Assembly (NCBI RefSeq): GCF_004379255.2
Contig: NC_056052.1
Span: 4,960,001-5,024,000, forward strand
Reading direction: 5' to 3'
From: Salvia splendens
Taxonomy: Eukaryota > Streptophyta > Magnoliopsida > Lamiales > Lamiaceae
Length of the DNA: 64,000 nt
This document shows, piece by piece, positions 53,911 through 64,000 of the stretch. Every line of letters begins with the position of its first letter. Within the stretch, counting starts at the first letter, position 1. A program made the position numbers and the translations under genes. Under the pieces are notes generated by a model that worked only from the letters and a program-made list of their open reading frames with translations, was not told the DNA's origin and did not search any database.

Positions 53911-56545
53911 TCTTATGTCTGATAAAAACCACTCAAGCTACAATATAACTTCAATAAAAGACTAAAAATATCATTCAAACAAACTTCTTTAGGCCATAAT
54001 AAGCTATCAGATGGAAACAGAAGGAGGCTCAATGAAAATTTATTCATACATGCTTTTGAGCTGAATAATGATGGATAGTTCATTCCTCCAAAGTGGGAGG
54101 AAATGGATGTTTCCACAGATCCTATTGAATCTGGGGATGAAGACCCAGATGATCTTGCATCATAATCGAGCAGGAAGTGCCCAATTACAAAAAATTTAGC
54201 AGCCAACAAGAAAAATTACTGCCATTATTTAGCCTGGTATTTGTATTCTAAGTACCAACCATTAGATGTTAGACATGCTCATTGATTCTTACCCTGTTCA
54301 TAGCAGGTGCACCATCATCAGCTAGATTTGCAGCCCAAAAATTAACAAGGTCATCATCAAGTGCATCTGGCTCCGCTGACCTTGTGTTGACAGTTTCATA
54401 GATAAGATCAGGAACCCTTGTCTTGGATTTTTCATAAATAAGATCAGCAATCCCTGTAGCAACAGCAAGGTGCGCTTATATTGTGCCGAGTGCGATAGAT
54501 ATCGATCAGCTTGGCACTGTTTCAAAATATCAAATAAAATAAAATGAAAAGCAGTTGGATTGATTCTTTAAGGATCTAGGTTTTTGTTATCAACTTCTAC
54601 AATGACCAGAAAAAGGGTTATGTACACTGAAGGACAATGGCTCCATGGGGGTATACATTTTCTAAGAAATTACTAACTACAACCAAATTTCATATATGCA
54701 GTAGGATTTGTTAGTTGATACTTTGTTTATTGGATGTTAAAATTATTCTTCTTGGGTTCCTGTTATTTGGTTGTTAGTTCTTCTTTACTCTAACCCCTCT
54801 TTTTTCCAGAAATGAAGTCTCCATAAGCATCATCATTCAGGTGACCGTTAAAATCCAATATCATCAGCTAAGAGGTAAAGCAGATGGGACAAAGTACCTT
54901 GTTGGGCCTAAAGGGAGATATTTTGCTCTTGGAACATAGCAAAAAAGCGAGACGAGATCTAACAACCTCTCACGAGTCTCATACAGCTTCTTAAGTTCCT
55001 CGTCCCTCCATTCTTTCTTTGCATTGTCATGATTGCGCATCTCTCTAGCATTCAAGGGCCAAACGAAATTGAGAAGCACATAAAGAAAGTCAACACTGAG
55101 AGATAATGGAAAGTATTCCTTACTTTATCAGTTCATCTTGTGCACTATACATTTCATCAAGGACTTTAAGCATAGGACTTATTAAAGATCCAAGGCCAGT
55201 ACCACTTGCATGTCTGAAAACTGAGATTGTACACCACCTTGAGCCTAAGTAGGCAAAAATTCATAGATCTGGAGCCTATAAGGCTCACCAGATTTGACTG
55301 TCATAGTTGTAAGAGCCTGAGCAGCAACAATGCGAATCTGGCATGCACGCACAGAAACCCATGTTAGCATTCCCTTCTTTGGATAATTTTTATACAGTCA
55401 AGTCGACCTAAAATGGATATCAACAAACCCTAACAAAACTTTACTCTTTTTTGCTAATGAGACCTCCTAAGTAGGCAATGGTAGATCAGATATGGAATAA
55501 GGCATTGCTAAGTGTCCAAATTTTAGAGAACAGGAAAGGAAGACCTCGCAAGGAAAGGACTTAAAAGGGAATTACAGTTACAAGAGAATACAACAGATGA
55601 ATCCAAATCTACCTTTTAACATTCTACTCAATCTCATTCTCAACAAGCCATACATCCTCCTCTTTCTCAACTAAGAATTCAAATTTTGCACATTAACTAT
55701 TTTAATATAATGACGAAAAATGAAATTTTACATAAAAAGGAAGGATAAGAAACATTTGCAGTCAACGAAACAAAAGAAGCAATAGGTTTGTGAAACCAGG
55801 ACGATATATGATGAAGTGAAGGATACAAATTTGAAGAAGAAACATCATCCGAAACACTCATTTTAAAACCATCGGTCCATCCCTAACAAGGACCTATACT
55901 AAATTGAACTTTGCTGCTAACGCGGAAAACGTCCGCCGATCAGCAATCCGGGTCAATACTTCGAGCTTGTCGAAGAGATTGATCACTGCTTCCTCGAGAG
56001 AAGGTTGATAATCGGTTCGTTGCGGAGAACGTCCGTAACAACTGGTGCTTTCATCCCGTGCTCATCCCCCGTCTTCGTTCATCCATATTCCCCATAAAAA
56101 AAAACAGTCACATGACCTGCCCCGATCACCTCCCACTGCCGAGCTTCACCGCCGCCGTTCAACGTCATCATGTCACGCAACTACACCGGATTGGGGCGTT
56201 ATGAACAACTACTCGATCAATTGGATGCCGCTATCTCAAGGTTGGAAACACATTGTGACAAAATCGAATGGCGTAGGACAAACTTGCTTGCATCTAAAGC
56301 AACGTAAGCACAGCAGGCGTGCTACGATTCCCGCAGAGAGATTCGCACTCGCCCGCGGCCGGAGCCACCGCCACAGCCAGCTCAAGACCTGTCGTACTAT
56401 TCGCTGCCTCCCTGGGACCCTCCGGGCCATCGGCAACAGTTCGGTCGGGCCGCATATGAGCCGCTACCTGCTCGCCGGATGTCACACCACCCTGGTCGCC
56501 GAAACCCAATGAGATTTCCCCCCTATGAACAGCCGGAACCCTGCC

Positions 56546-56745
56546 TGAAGAAGATTGGGGAAGTATTTTCGTTTATTCACTTGTATCAATTAGATTACAA
56601 TAATATACACTTTATAGGCCTAGAGCCAATATGGTATGTCAACTTTACATTGATGAGGATCATCTATCTTAGGAAGTAGATCAATCACAAATTATTGTGA
56701 TTGATCTTTCGGTATCTTTGGCATAATCAACGATATCTTCCAACA
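56546..56745 (-). repeat. Copia-3 3' LTR
   Basis: 200 bp; plus strand TGAAGAAGATTGGGG ... TATCTTCCAACA. Confidence 0.93.
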
Positions 56746-56757
56746 CTCCCCCTCAAG

Positions 56758-58164
56758 TTAAGTGATGGGGTTTCCAACACTCAACTTGTCTAGTACTTCT
56801 CGAAACGACTTTGAGTTCACGGCTTTAGTCAATATGTCAGCCAACTGGTCTTCGGACTTGACAAATGGAAGCTCGATGATGTTTGCCTCAATGTTCTCCT
56901 TTATGAAATGTCGATTCACCTCCACGTGTTTTGTTCTATCATGTTGAACTGGATTCTCTGAAATTCTAATCGCAACTTTATTATCACAAAACAACTTACA
57001 CGATTGTGACGGATGAAGACCAAGTTCCGTCATGAGTCTCTTCAACCATAGTATTTCTGTGAGACCACTCTTTATGCCTCGGAATTCTGCCTCCGCGCTT
57101 GACAACGCAACCACCTTCTGTTTCTTGCTCCTCCAAGTAACAAGGTTTCCTCCCACAAAAGTGAAATATCCTGCGGTTGACCTCTTATCGTTGGGGTTCC
57201 CTGCCCAATCAGCATCAGTGAACCCGTGTACTTCCAAGTGACCATGTTTTCCAAATAACACCCCATGATCTGCCGTTCTTTTTAAGTATCGGACGATCCT
57301 CACAGCTGCTTCCCAATGATCTTCCTGTGGTGAGTGCATGAACTGGCTGACGACTCCCACAGCGTATGCTATATCTGGACGAGTATGCGACAGATAGATC
57401 AGTTTACCTACTAATCTCTGGTATCTCCCCCTATCAGTGAGCTTTTCCCTTTCCCGTATCTGCAATCCATGGTTCTGTATCATTGGAGTGTCAGCAGGTT
57501 TGCAATCTATCATCCCCACCTCTGCGAGAAGATCAAGCACATATTTCTTCTGGTTTATGAATATCCCTTGATTCGATCTCAAGACTTCGATGCCCAAGAA
57601 GTACTTGAGGAGGCCTAGATCTTTCATCTCGAACTCTGTGAATAAGTTCTTCCTCAATTCGCCTATCTCCTCTTCGTCGTCTCCTGTGATAATCATATCG
57701 TCTACATAAATGATGAGGCATGTAATCTTTCTATTTTTCTTCTTGAGAAACAGTGTGTGATCTGAGTTACTCTGTTGGTAGCCATATTTCTTCATCACTT
57801 CGGTGAACCTACCGAACCATGCTCTCGGGGACTGTTTTAGCCCATAGAGTGTTCTCTTCAGCTTGCATACCTCTCCGGTTCCAAATTCGTCTATGAATCC
57901 TGGTGGAGGTACCATAAACACGGGCTTGGGCAATTCGCCATGTAGGAAGGCGTTAGTAACATCGAACTGATGGAGAGGCCAGTCTCTGTTGGCTGCTACT
58001 GAGAAGAGTACCCGTACCGTGTTGATCTTTGCCACTGGGGAGAACGTCTCAACATAGTCAACTCCGTATGTTTGGGTGTACCCCTTTGCAACCAGTCGAG
58101 CCTTATATCGATCGATCGATCCATCCGGTTTTCTTTTGATGGTGAACACCCATCTACATCCCAC
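56758..58164 (-). pseudogene. Copia-3 reverse transcriptase and RNase H (open, 468 codons)
   Basis: RT blocks CRWVFTIKRKPDGSIDRYKA, QFDVTNAFLHGELPKPVFM, TLYGLKQSPRAWF and the catalytic LIIYVDDMIITGDD; RNase H blocks GFTDADWAGNPNDKRSTAGY, ALSSAEAEFRGI and HDRTKHVEVNRHFIKENI. This domain pair is undamaged and ends 12 bases before the 3' LTR side tract. It lies in a different frame from the integrase piece, so a frameshift breaks the polyprotein between 58164 and 58392. Confidence 0.92.
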
Positions 58165-58391
58165 GGCCTTTGCTCATTTCGGCAGTTTTTCCTTTACCCA
58201 AGTGTCATTTCTCATAAGGCTTTCATTTTCGTAAGCATTGCCTCTTTCCAGTGTTTGCACTTCATTGCTTCTTCGGCTGTGTGTGGAATCTCCTGTTCTT
58301 CATACAACGCAGCCTCAAATGCTCTGGCCATTTTCGTCATGTTTCCCTGAGCAAAATTTGCCACTCCATATCTGCTTTTCTTCCCGATCTT

Positions 58392-59885
58392 CTAAGGGGA
58401 ATACCTCTTCGGAGGAACACCTCGATTGGCCAGTGGTGGAAGCACATACCTCCATGTGTCCCCATCTATTGTGTTGTCTTCCATCTCTGCATGGTTAGTA
58501 CTCTCTGTAGTATCTACTTCAGGAGCTATGTTTTGACATACCTCAGATACCGGTTGAGGCGGATCAGATGGACGTGGTTGAGGGGACTCTGGAGGGGCTT
58601 GCTCGGCGACAGTGTCCACGGACTCTGGTGGATCCTCAATCGAGTGGCTTGGAGGTGACACAAACCAGCTTAGACAGTCCCCATGATTATTTTGAGAGCT
58701 ATCGGACTTCTCCCCCTGACTGCTAAGGTGGTGGTTATAGAAAAACTCGGTTTCAAGGAAGTCACAGTTGATAGTGGTGATGATTTTCTTAGTACTAGGA
58801 TCGAAGCATCTATATCCCTTCTGGTTTACCCCATACCCCACGAAGACGCACTTAGTTGCACATGGGGAGAATTTTGTTCTTTCGTGTTTGGGAATGTGGA
58901 CGTAGACGGTACATCCAAAGACCTTCGGTGACAGGCTGAGGGATTCAGGTATTTGGGCTTGTTGGGAAAGGATATCAAGGGGAGTTTTCGTTTTTAGGAC
59001 TTTGGTCGGGAGTCTATTGATGAGATAGACAGATGTTGCAACAGCTTCAGGCCAAAGGGTTTTTGGTACGTTTGATTCAATCATGATGGCGCGGGTGATT
59101 TCTAGGATGGTTCGGTTTTTTCTTTCGGCGACTCCATTTTGTTCAGGGGTGTAGGCGCAAGATGTTTGGTGTAATAGGCAGTTTTTCTGGAAGAAGTCAG
59201 TCATGGTGTGATTAACAAATTCCCTCCCGTTATCTGAACGAAGGATTTTGATGGTAGTGTGGAATTGGGTTTGGATCATGTGAAAGAAACGGATGAATTT
59301 GTCAGCTACTTCAGATTTATGTTTCAAAAAGTAAATCCAGGTCATTCTAGTGCAATCATCTATGAATGTCACAAAATATCGAAACCCGTTACCCCCAATA
59401 ACCGGTGCAGGCCCCCACACATCAGCCTGCACTAAATCAAACATGAATATCATACGAGTATATGAAGGTTTAAAGGATTGTCTGTGGCTCTTGGCCAAAA
59501 CACAGGTTTCACAAGCAAAATCTTTAGGTAAAGAAAAATTCGGAACCAAAAGTTTAAAATAACCCTGGGATGGATGTCCAAGTCTCCTGTGCCACACCCA
59601 AGCCTCTGTTCTCGTGGATCCGTGAGCCAGCATTGCACTGCCATGTTGAGCTACCCCATCCACGTAGTAGAGCCCCTGGTTCTCAGTGCCACGCCCAATG
59701 ATCTTCCTCGTCAGAATATCCTATAAGATGCAGAAAGATGGATACATTAAGAGTGTACAATTCAATTCCCGGGTCACATGGCTTACTGACATCAAACGTT
59801 GAGACAGGCTAGGGACAAATAGGCAATTTGATAATTGAAGAGTAGGAGAAATTTTAATGGTTCCTGCCCCGGCTACTGTTATTAG
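58392..59885 (-). pseudogene. Copia-3 GAG-pre-integrase and integrase
   Basis: From 59663 the frame is open: EAWVWHRRLGHPSQGYFKLL, CETCVLAKSHRQSF (zinc region), DVWGPAPVIGGNGFRYFVTF with the first Asp just after (IDDCTRMTWIY), ILRSDNGREFVN (second Asp) and QNGVAERKNRTILEIT (Glu). A Pro/Ser-rich linker ends at a TAG near 58392. Upstream to 59885 the frame is collinear but carries one more stop. All three integrase catalytic residues are present. Confidence 0.9.
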
Positions 59886-61421
59886 TTACCCATTTGCTGT
59901 TCTAATGTAAGTCTCAGTAACCTGTTTGAAATCACTAAAATCAGAAATCTCTGGAGTCATAGTGTCTGTAGCACCACAGTAAAAAATCCAACCCTTCCTA
60001 TTACCCTTATCTATGTTTTGCACAGAAAAAGCAGCGGAAATTTCTCTCAAAGGTGTAAATTTGTTATATGTGCAAATATGGTTAATAGTGGGGTGCATTT
60101 GTGATAGTGGTAGACGTCTGGGGTGTTTTTTAACAATATCCAAATATGTGGGGTGTCTTCTTGAATTTGGAAAACTGTTGTGGCTTCTCTTAATTACATG
60201 TATATCTGGGGGGTCCTTTTTGGGATTGTGATTTAACAGGGGGGCTTTCTGCAAATTCAGTAAATAAGTAGGGTTTGTTGGGTTTGGTCGAAGACCAAAC
60301 CCGTTACCTCCGCCGCTGTTCCACTTCGGGAGTTTCGTCTGGGCTCCCGTCCGCTCGATGAAGTTTCTGACCCGGACACCACTTCCGCCACCACCGCTGT
60401 TATCGCCGGAGTACTCATGGTTGTCAATTTGTTTCCCCCCTCCATTCGATCCATCTCGGTGCTGAATTTGGGAAATCCCATGTCTCTGTCCCGTCTCATT
60501 GATTCCGACGGCTGCTAGCTTGATCTGGGCCCGTGCTTTTTGTTTTTCGTCCCACCAATCCGGGAATCCTACGCGAAGGAAGCAGGTATCCCTCGTGTGT
60601 TTGTTTTTCCCGCAATGCGAGCACCATAATTTACTTTTGTCAATGTGTCCTCCGGTTTGGTGACTGACTCCGGTCGACGGCGGTCGTGGTGGTCCTTTGC
60701 TGGTCGATCTCTCCCTCTGTGCTCCGAAGCCGTATCCGATCTCTCCCAATGATGTATCGGCGCTCCCAACGCTGAGGTCTTCGCCGGTGTTAGGGGATGC
60801 CGGTGGCATGATCCTCAATCGAGTCGCCTCTCTCTAGACCCGTCCGTAGGCCTCTTCGACTGAGGGATAAGGTTCCTCGTCTTTGAGGATATCTCGTCGG
60901 ATAGTGTCGTATTCTGGGTTGAGCCCGGTGAGAAATTTGAACAGCCTCGTTGTGTTGGAGAATTCGCGGAATTGTTTGACTCCTTTGTCGCAGTAGTCTA
61001 CTGGTTGCTTCCGGCATCGATCAACATTTATCCACAGTCCGTGGATTCGCCTATAGTACGTCTCCAGATCCATACTTCCTTGTCGGAGAGCAATGGCTTT
61101 GTCTTCCAGATCATATATGAGATACGGATCTCTCTTGCCTTCAAAGGTCACAACGAGATTATCCCAAATCGCCTTCGCGGTTTGATGGTGGGCAAAATCG
61201 GCGATTATATCGTTTTCGATATTGTCGATTATCCACGAAAAAACCACTAGATCGGTTTCCTCCCATTCGGTGTACTCGGCCCTTTCTGGTTTTGGTGGGG
61301 GGTCTCTAATGTGGGAATACCCCCCTCGGCTGCCTATTGCGACCTTCATCAATCTCGCCCATAATGGATAATTTTTGCCATTCAATTTGAATGCAACCGT
61401 GACATTTTTGCTGGCTTTCAT
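59886..61421 (-). pseudogene. Copia-3 Gag and protease start, interrupted by TAG
   Basis: Starts MKASKNVTVAFKLNGKNYPL and shows Copia Gag features (WARLMKVAIGSRGGYSHI, YRRIHGLWINVDRCRKQPVD, FLTGLNPEYDTIRRDIL). A TAG at 60834-60836 (expected Gln; AYGRV-stop-REATRL) interrupts a frame that otherwise continues to 59886. That continuation includes the zinc knuckle LWCSHCGKNKHTRDTC, Gly-rich sequence, and the protease region GWIFYCGATDTMTPEI, where the catalytic Asp of D-S/T-G is Cys-Gly-Ala, so the active site looks lost. A TAA follows TANG at 59886. Confidence 0.88.
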
Positions 61422-61625
61422 TTTTTAGGGTTGAACTGTTGGTTTGGTATTTTCTGACTCTAAATCGGTCATGGTTTTTCTGTGCAGGGATTTCAGCCTC
61501 TTGGCCGTAAATGGTATGTTGTTTGGTAAGGATTTATTCTCGGCCTCTTGACCGAGATTGGTATTGGGGTTGCTTTGGCTATGATAAATATTTTCTGAGC
61601 CAGATCTTCATCTGCTCTGATGCCA

Positions 61626-61825
61626 TAAAGAAGATTGGGGAAGTATTTTCGTTTATTCACTTGTATCAATTAGATTACAATAATACACACTTTATAGGCC
61701 TAGAGCCAATATGGTATGTCAACTTTACATTGACGAGGATCATCTATCTTAGGAAGTAGATCAATCACAAATTATTGTGATTGATCTTTCGGTATCTTTG
61801 GCATAATCAACGATATCTTCCAACA
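61626..61825 (-). repeat. Copia-3 5' LTR
   Basis: 200 bp; plus strand TAAAGAAGATTGGGG ... TATCTTCCAACA. Confidence 0.93.
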
Positions 61826-62972
61826 CTGCCGACGACAACACAACACATGTGCGTCCATTCAGTCTACCTGTCGGGAGACACAGGGACAACGCACTTTCCG
61901 TGGGTACTCGGCATATGAACAGCCCCTGCCTAATTGTTGGGATCTGCCGAGAAGGTGGCAGCCGCAGCGGGAATCAGCCACACCCTACGGGGCGCCGACT
62001 TACGGTCAGCCCACCTGTTGGGACCCGCCGAAACAGCAGGAATACTCGTCACATGAACCACCAACACATGTGGATCCCCTTGACCGTGGGTTTGTAAAAT
62101 TCCGACCTTTGCCACAGCCACCACTGTCGCATCGCTTGTGGAGTGAGGTAGATGAGGGCAGATGTTATGGAGAGGTCGTTACTCACACGCATTCGCCAAC
62201 ACTAGACGGTGACGAGAGGCTTTGTGATTCAGAGGACTTCATATTAGATGCAGAGCCTTGTGATTTAGAGGACTCCATATTAGAGGAGGAGCTTTGTGAT
62301 TCAGAGAACTCCATATTAGAGACGGTAGCAAGGAAACTCATGGATCGTGGCTTGCCTAGTGAGAATCGGGGATCTAAGGAAGGTAGAGATGGCAGACTCG
62401 AAGACCAACAAGTTTCATCTTTTGCTGAAATCTACCCACCGCGCAGCCCCGATATGAGTAAAGAAAAGGAGGAAGGGGCATTGTCAAACGATGTAGAGGA
62501 GGACGATTCCACTGATGAAGTGAAGAAGGTCATCGCCTCACTCAATGTTGTTCAAGTGTCATCCAAAAATGTTGTTGGAAATTGTTGGGGCAAGAAAGGA
62601 TATGGTGCTTACACCGAATTGCCCATAATTGCTTGTGTCTATGTGGATTTGAATGTCGGTGATGTTCCAAGTATGAATCATCGATCAACATCGCTCGACA
62701 CAGATGCAAGGTTGATCCCTCCGCGTAAGGACATGCCATGTTTGAGCTTTTTGGGAGGCGTGAACAAGCTTTTCGTTGTGGCATGGAATTTTGCCAACAA
62801 CATTGGGTCTCCTTTGTTGATTTTTGACAAAGGTGATAAATGGAGACATTCAGCTATTCGATATGTGTTTGATCCAGGAGGAGACGCCTTGCTAAAGCTT
62901 TTGCTTTCAACTCTCGTCAATGGTTCGTGGTTCCCACCTTGAGGACAAGGTGAATTTCAACCGTGGGGGAGT

Positions 62973-63306
62973 TGATACGATCATATCCCAATTATTTAGT
63001 TGCATATTTGATTTACCATATCTTTCCAATTTATATTTAGATATTTGTTTCTTAGTGAATAAGTTAGGATAGTAGTATTCTAGTATTATAAATAGAAGAG
63101 ATTACATCAATGAAGAAATCAATGAAATATTTTTTCTAAACCTAGCTTGAGCAACACGCGTAATTTTAGTTCTCTCTTTGCTGTCATCGGAACACGTCCG
63201 TGAAACAGCAAATCGTGACCTTTCCTTCGAGCTCGTCGAAGGTTCGATCACCTTATCGCTCCGAGAAGTTAGTCATCCGGCCACGTTACGGAGGACGTCC
63301 GTAACA
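62973..63306 (+). repeat. 3' LTR of the non-autonomous element
   Basis: 334 bp, TGATACGATC ... GTAACA, with a TATAAATAG promoter-like box at about 63086-63095 and repeated ACGTCCGT words near its end. Its last 130 bp align to 55905-56041 at about two thirds identity by eye. Confidence 0.65.
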
Positions 63307-63755
63307 CATTCCCATGGGCTTCTAAAGGTGGATCTATAGCAGTACCAACATCGCACTTATTCAAGCACATTAAGGCTGGAAGGTGGAAAAGGAAGGCGTC
63401 TACAAGTTTAAGCTCTGGTAGAAAAAAGGCAACCAGTTCATTTTATTACCACGAGATAGGGTTGTAATTTATAGATCTCATAATAAGTATGGCCTAGATT
63501 AATAATATGTACCTACCCCCAAATTCTGCAAACCAAAAATACAAGATCTTGCATAAAATATGTTCAAGTTCCATTAGGACAAGGAAGAAATCAAGGAACA
63601 CGATACAAACCTTTCAGCTGCCACTGAAAGCACACCTTTGAAGACGAGTTAGAGCGCCAGCTAGTGTCAGATCACAGGAGCTTGCAGCAGCAACCATTTT
63701 ATCCGGCATCCAGCATCATCAATGCAGTACCAGGTGGCATGGCAGACGCAGGATT

Positions 63756-64000
63756 TTGACGTTGGGGGGTCCAATCTCCTAGCAACAATTGTAGAGTATT
63801 TTTTTATGTCGACGAATTGAAAGTTGTGACATTATGAGGATGCGAGGAAGGTGAGTAATGAGATAATAATAATTAAATGATATGAAAACTAGAGACATGT
63901 ATATATTTAATATTATTAATAATGAATAAATTTTGAAATAAGCTAAGTATTTGATGTATATATAACATGAAAATTTTTGTGCATAATAGTAGCCCTGCCT
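63756..64000. other. Right edge, possible start of another transposable element
   Basis: GACGCAGGATTTTGACGTTG followed by a G-run and GTCCAATC abuts the TASH3-like block at the point where coding similarity stops. AT-rich sequence follows. Similar-looking GGATCC/GGGGTC words occur near 49640 and 50920. The end of the element would be outside the window. Confidence 0.25.

Larger units (their letters stand above)
56546..61825 (-). mobile_element. Ty1/Copia LTR retrotransposon (Copia-3), complete and young
   Basis: LTRs 56546-56745 and 61626-61825, exactly 200 bp each with only three differences. The target-site duplication CTGCC lies at 56541-56545 and 61826-61830. The binding site TGGCATCAGAGC (plus-strand complement near 61614-61625) follows the 5' LTR, one base off the initiator-Met-tRNA type TGGTATCAGAGC. 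A purine tract TTGAGGGGGAG precedes the 3' LTR. 5280 bp, minus strand. It differs from Copia-1 and -2 in Gag type and LTR length. Confidence 0.96.
56170..62942 (+). pseudogene. Unrecognised Gag-like gene of the non-autonomous element, split by Copia-3
   Basis: It starts MSRNYTGLGRYEQLLDQLDA in a coiled-coil-like N-terminus. A TAA near 56308 interrupts it (after LLASKAT), then a Pro/Arg/Tyr-rich part runs to 56545. After Copia-3 the same protein style continues (AYEQPLPNCWDLPRRWQPQR, then SATPYGAPTYGQPTCWDPPK). From about 62070 it is open for 290 codons. Residues about 38-75 of that part are three acidic repeats (LCDSEDFILDAEPCDLEDSI and variants). The C-terminal half is globular (GKKGYGAYTELPIIACVYVD, LGGVNKLFVVAWNFANNIGS). 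I do not recognise the family. It ends just before the purine tract, as a Gag-only element would. Confidence 0.55.
55905..63306 (+). mobile_element. Non-autonomous LTR retroelement (LARD-like) with its own gene, split by Copia-3
   Basis: The 3' LTR, 62973-63306 (TGATACGATC ... GTCCGTAACA), follows a purine tract CCGTGGGGGAGT. A diverged 5' LTR end lies at about 55905-56041, also ending ACGTCCGTAACA. Next comes ACTGGTGCTTTCATCCC, the leader sequence type of many plant Gypsy elements. No protease, RT or integrase is present. One coding region spans 56170-62942, interrupted by Copia-3. No target-site duplication could be matched, and the 5' LTR seems truncated. Confidence 0.65.
54040..63755 (-). 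pseudogene. TASH3-like pseudogene, copy B, central exons, intron filled with retroelements
   Basis: Minus-strand exon-like blocks: 63610-63755 (PPGTALMMLDA, frameshift by one extra base, then MVAAASSCDLTLAGALTRLQ, then a stop in GS-stop); 55130-55340 (IRIVAAQALTTMTVKSGEPY, a TAG after FLPT, a small deletion, then ISPMLKVLDEMYSAQDELIK); 54898-55046 (RNHDNAKKEWRDEELKKLYE, DLVSLFCYVPRAKYLPLGPT); 54297-54520 (LIDIYRTRHNISA, a frameshifting deletion, VATGIADLIYE, DDDLVNFWAANLADDGAPAM); 54040-54165 (SSGSSSPDSIGSVETSISSH, FGGMNYPSLFSS). The C-terminal SH3 domain is not seen below 54040. Between the first and second blocks the intron grew by about 7.5 kb through LTR elements. The exons present here are those that follow the exons of copy A. 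Confidence 0.82.

Noticed and set aside
1..64000. Endogenous pararetrovirus, rRNA or organelle DNA insertions
   Set aside because: No movement protein or coat-type zinc region outside the Copia elements, and no conserved rRNA or plastid gene stretch was recognised.

Overview
The window looks like a repeat-dense stretch of a flowering-plant nuclear genome, probably a eudicot. The evidence is plant Ty1/Copia and Athila-type Ty3/Gypsy LTR retrotransposons, PIF/Harbinger, hAT and Mutator-like DNA elements, many TA-flanked Stowaway-type MITEs, and fragments of a plant-specific gene for TASH3, the SH3-domain subunit of the TPLATE endocytic complex. The element mix resembles asterids such as Lamiales, but that is only an impression. 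I found no intact host gene, rRNA, convincing tRNA or CRISPR array.

Layout. 1-4.5 kb: minus-strand exons of a TASH3-like gene, with two in-frame stops and no recognisable 5' exons, running off the left edge. 4.5-6.7 kb: AT-rich, nothing seen. 6.75-9.5 kb: fragments of an unidentified minus-strand gene, rearranged into a long inverted repeat. 9.6-13.8 kb: MITEs, degenerate tandem arrays and a Mutator-like fold-back. 13.9-16.7 kb: a Copia element lacking most of its integrase and reverse transcriptase. 16.75-18.1 kb: a broken Harbinger element carrying a hAT MITE. 18.8-39.5 kb: a second Copia element, whose 3' LTR holds a Gypsy solo LTR and whose pol gene holds a complete 14.5-kb Athila-like element. 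39.9-48.6 kb: Harbinger elements and MITEs nested in one another, one with a Copia-type solo LTR inside its transposase. 48.6-53 kb: probable chromovirus LTR debris, MITEs and a second Mutator-like fold-back. 54.0-63.75 kb: a second TASH3-like pseudogene on the minus strand. One of its introns contains a non-autonomous LTR element (about 55.9-63.3 kb), itself split by a young Copia element (56.5-61.8 kb).

The genes do not form a pathway; the unit of organisation is the insertion. Eleven insertions have an exact target-site duplication of 3 bp or more that I could read at both ends: four LTR elements, three Harbinger elements, one hAT and two Mutator-like elements, plus the LTR-like CTGCC duplication counted among the four. 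These give relative ages. The Athila-like element is younger than the Copia element it sits in, the inner Copia of the right-hand nest is younger than its non-autonomous host, and that host is younger than the TASH3-like copy it entered. All gag-pol genes carry stops, frameshifts or deletions. The main exception is the Athila-like extra gene (25428-28337), which is open for 969 codons.
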